Shown piece after piece: positions 63,771 through 64,000 of a stretch of DNA of 64,000 nt (the first letter of the stretch is position 1; every line of letters begins with the position of its first letter). Source of the DNA: JAWLHK01 sp041690355 [NCBI: bacterium]. GTDB lineage: Bacteria > J088 > JAWLBW01. A model generated the notes under the pieces. The model searched no databases, was not told where the DNA came from, and worked only from the letters and a program-made list of their open reading frames with translations. A program made the position numbers and the translations under genes. Location of the stretch: positions 1 through 64,000 of the forward strand of contig JAWLHK010000020.1 of NCBI GenBank assembly GCA_041690355.1. Reading direction: 5' to 3'.

Positions 63771-64000
63771 ATGGGTGATCAAGCGGTTCCCCCGCGAAAA
63801 CAGGCTGCACGCGTTCAGCGTTTCCGCCGCCGGCTTCCTCTTTTCCGCGACGCCGCCGAACGCGTGCGTCCGGGCGATGGGGATGCCGTTGCGGCGGATA
63901 CCGCGGCCCGCCTCGTGCCGCTGCTCGCCCGCGTACCGGCCGAACCGGGGAACCCGCTCGAAGAGAACCTGGTCATCGCGGCCTGGTTTCTGGCCTTTTT
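63771..64000 (+). CDS. Incomplete ORF running off the right edge
   Basis: From the ATG at 63771 the frame is open to the window end (at least 76 codons) and shows coding-like composition. 'AARVQRFRRRLPLFRDAAER' is followed by 'PAEPGNPLEENLVIAAWFLA'. I recognise no family. The ATG at 63763 in another frame gives an improbable protein. Confidence 0.45.
   Translation, partial: MGDQAVPPRKQAARVQRFRRRLPLFRDAAERVRPGDGDAVAADTAARLVPLLARVPAEPGNPLEENLVIAAWFLAF

Overview
The window is 64 kb of GC-rich chromosome (roughly two thirds G+C) from a diderm bacterium. Lipoproteins, outer-membrane barrel-like proteins, TatA and split glycyl-tRNA synthetase genes all point to a Gram-negative cell. The run gap-pgk-tpiA-secG, the glyQ-glyS-ppdK operon, a lysine/alanine-tailed HU, TatT-like and CpXC proteins and a lidless Hsp70 fit deltaproteobacterial-grade lineages (Myxococcota, Desulfobacterota, Binatota and relatives). 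This is inference from gene content; there is no rRNA in the window. GTG and TTG starts and 4-bp ATGA/GTGA overlaps are common. Most intergenic spaces hold recognisable sigma-70 type promoters or intrinsic terminators.

Layout. 1-3.5 kb: a 5'-truncated LTA-synthase-like sulfatase-fold protein and a spermidine-synthase-like membrane protein split over two overlapping genes. 3.5-5.8 kb: a small accessory island with an RHS remnant, a low-GC lipoprotein, and a MntA/HepT (MNT/HEPN) toxin-antitoxin pair bracketed by a 101-bp direct repeat copied from the 3' end of the next gene. 5.7-8.2 kb: HAD phosphatase, DUF192 and response regulator (minus strand), divergent from endonuclease IV. 8.2-9.1 kb: a gene-free mosaic of 7- and 8-bp tandem repeats and palindromes. 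9.1-23.8 kb: methyltransferase, IclR regulator, pentapeptide protein, phosphoesterase, PUR-alpha-like protein, aroB, a two-domain fatty acyl-CoA reductase, envelope proteins, purM-purN, a flavoprotein-like gene and a diguanylate cyclase. 23.9-28 kb: tRNA-Leu, tig-clpP-clpX, tatA and a CAU tRNA.

28.3-46.1 kb: a large secreted protein with histidine motifs, a TatT-like lipoprotein, rpsF-rpsR-rplI (S6 carries a 13-fold Asp-Arg tail), CpXC protein, lidless Hsp70, SpoIID-domain protein, enoyl-CoA hydratase, hybrid histidine kinase, and glyQ-glyS-ppdK (PPDK has a histone-H1-like N-terminal extension). 46.1-52.8 kb: secreted protein, ettA, a four-helix-bundle (23S IVS-type) gene flanked by inverted heptamer arrays, tRNA-Leu(GAG), and secG-tpiA-pgk-gap on the minus strand. 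53-60 kb: a three-gene YqjD/YqjE-like membrane operon, YkgJ-type protein, HU, and plsX-phosphatase-tmk-holB-trxA. 60.2-64 kb: an Anabaena-sensory-rhodopsin-transducer homologue, a stub of a TPP-enzyme gene, an SDR/small-membrane-protein cluster, a serine hydrolase and an unfinished ORF.

The most unusual signals are two candidate mobile cassettes with no recognisable recombinase. One is the MntA/HepT unit inside a duplicated gene 3' end. The other is the four-helix-bundle gene between inverted TTGACGA heptamer arrays. Related heptamer arrays lie against or across the stop codons of neighbouring genes. The functional calls for housekeeping genes are secure; those for envelope and hypothetical proteins are tentative and marked so.
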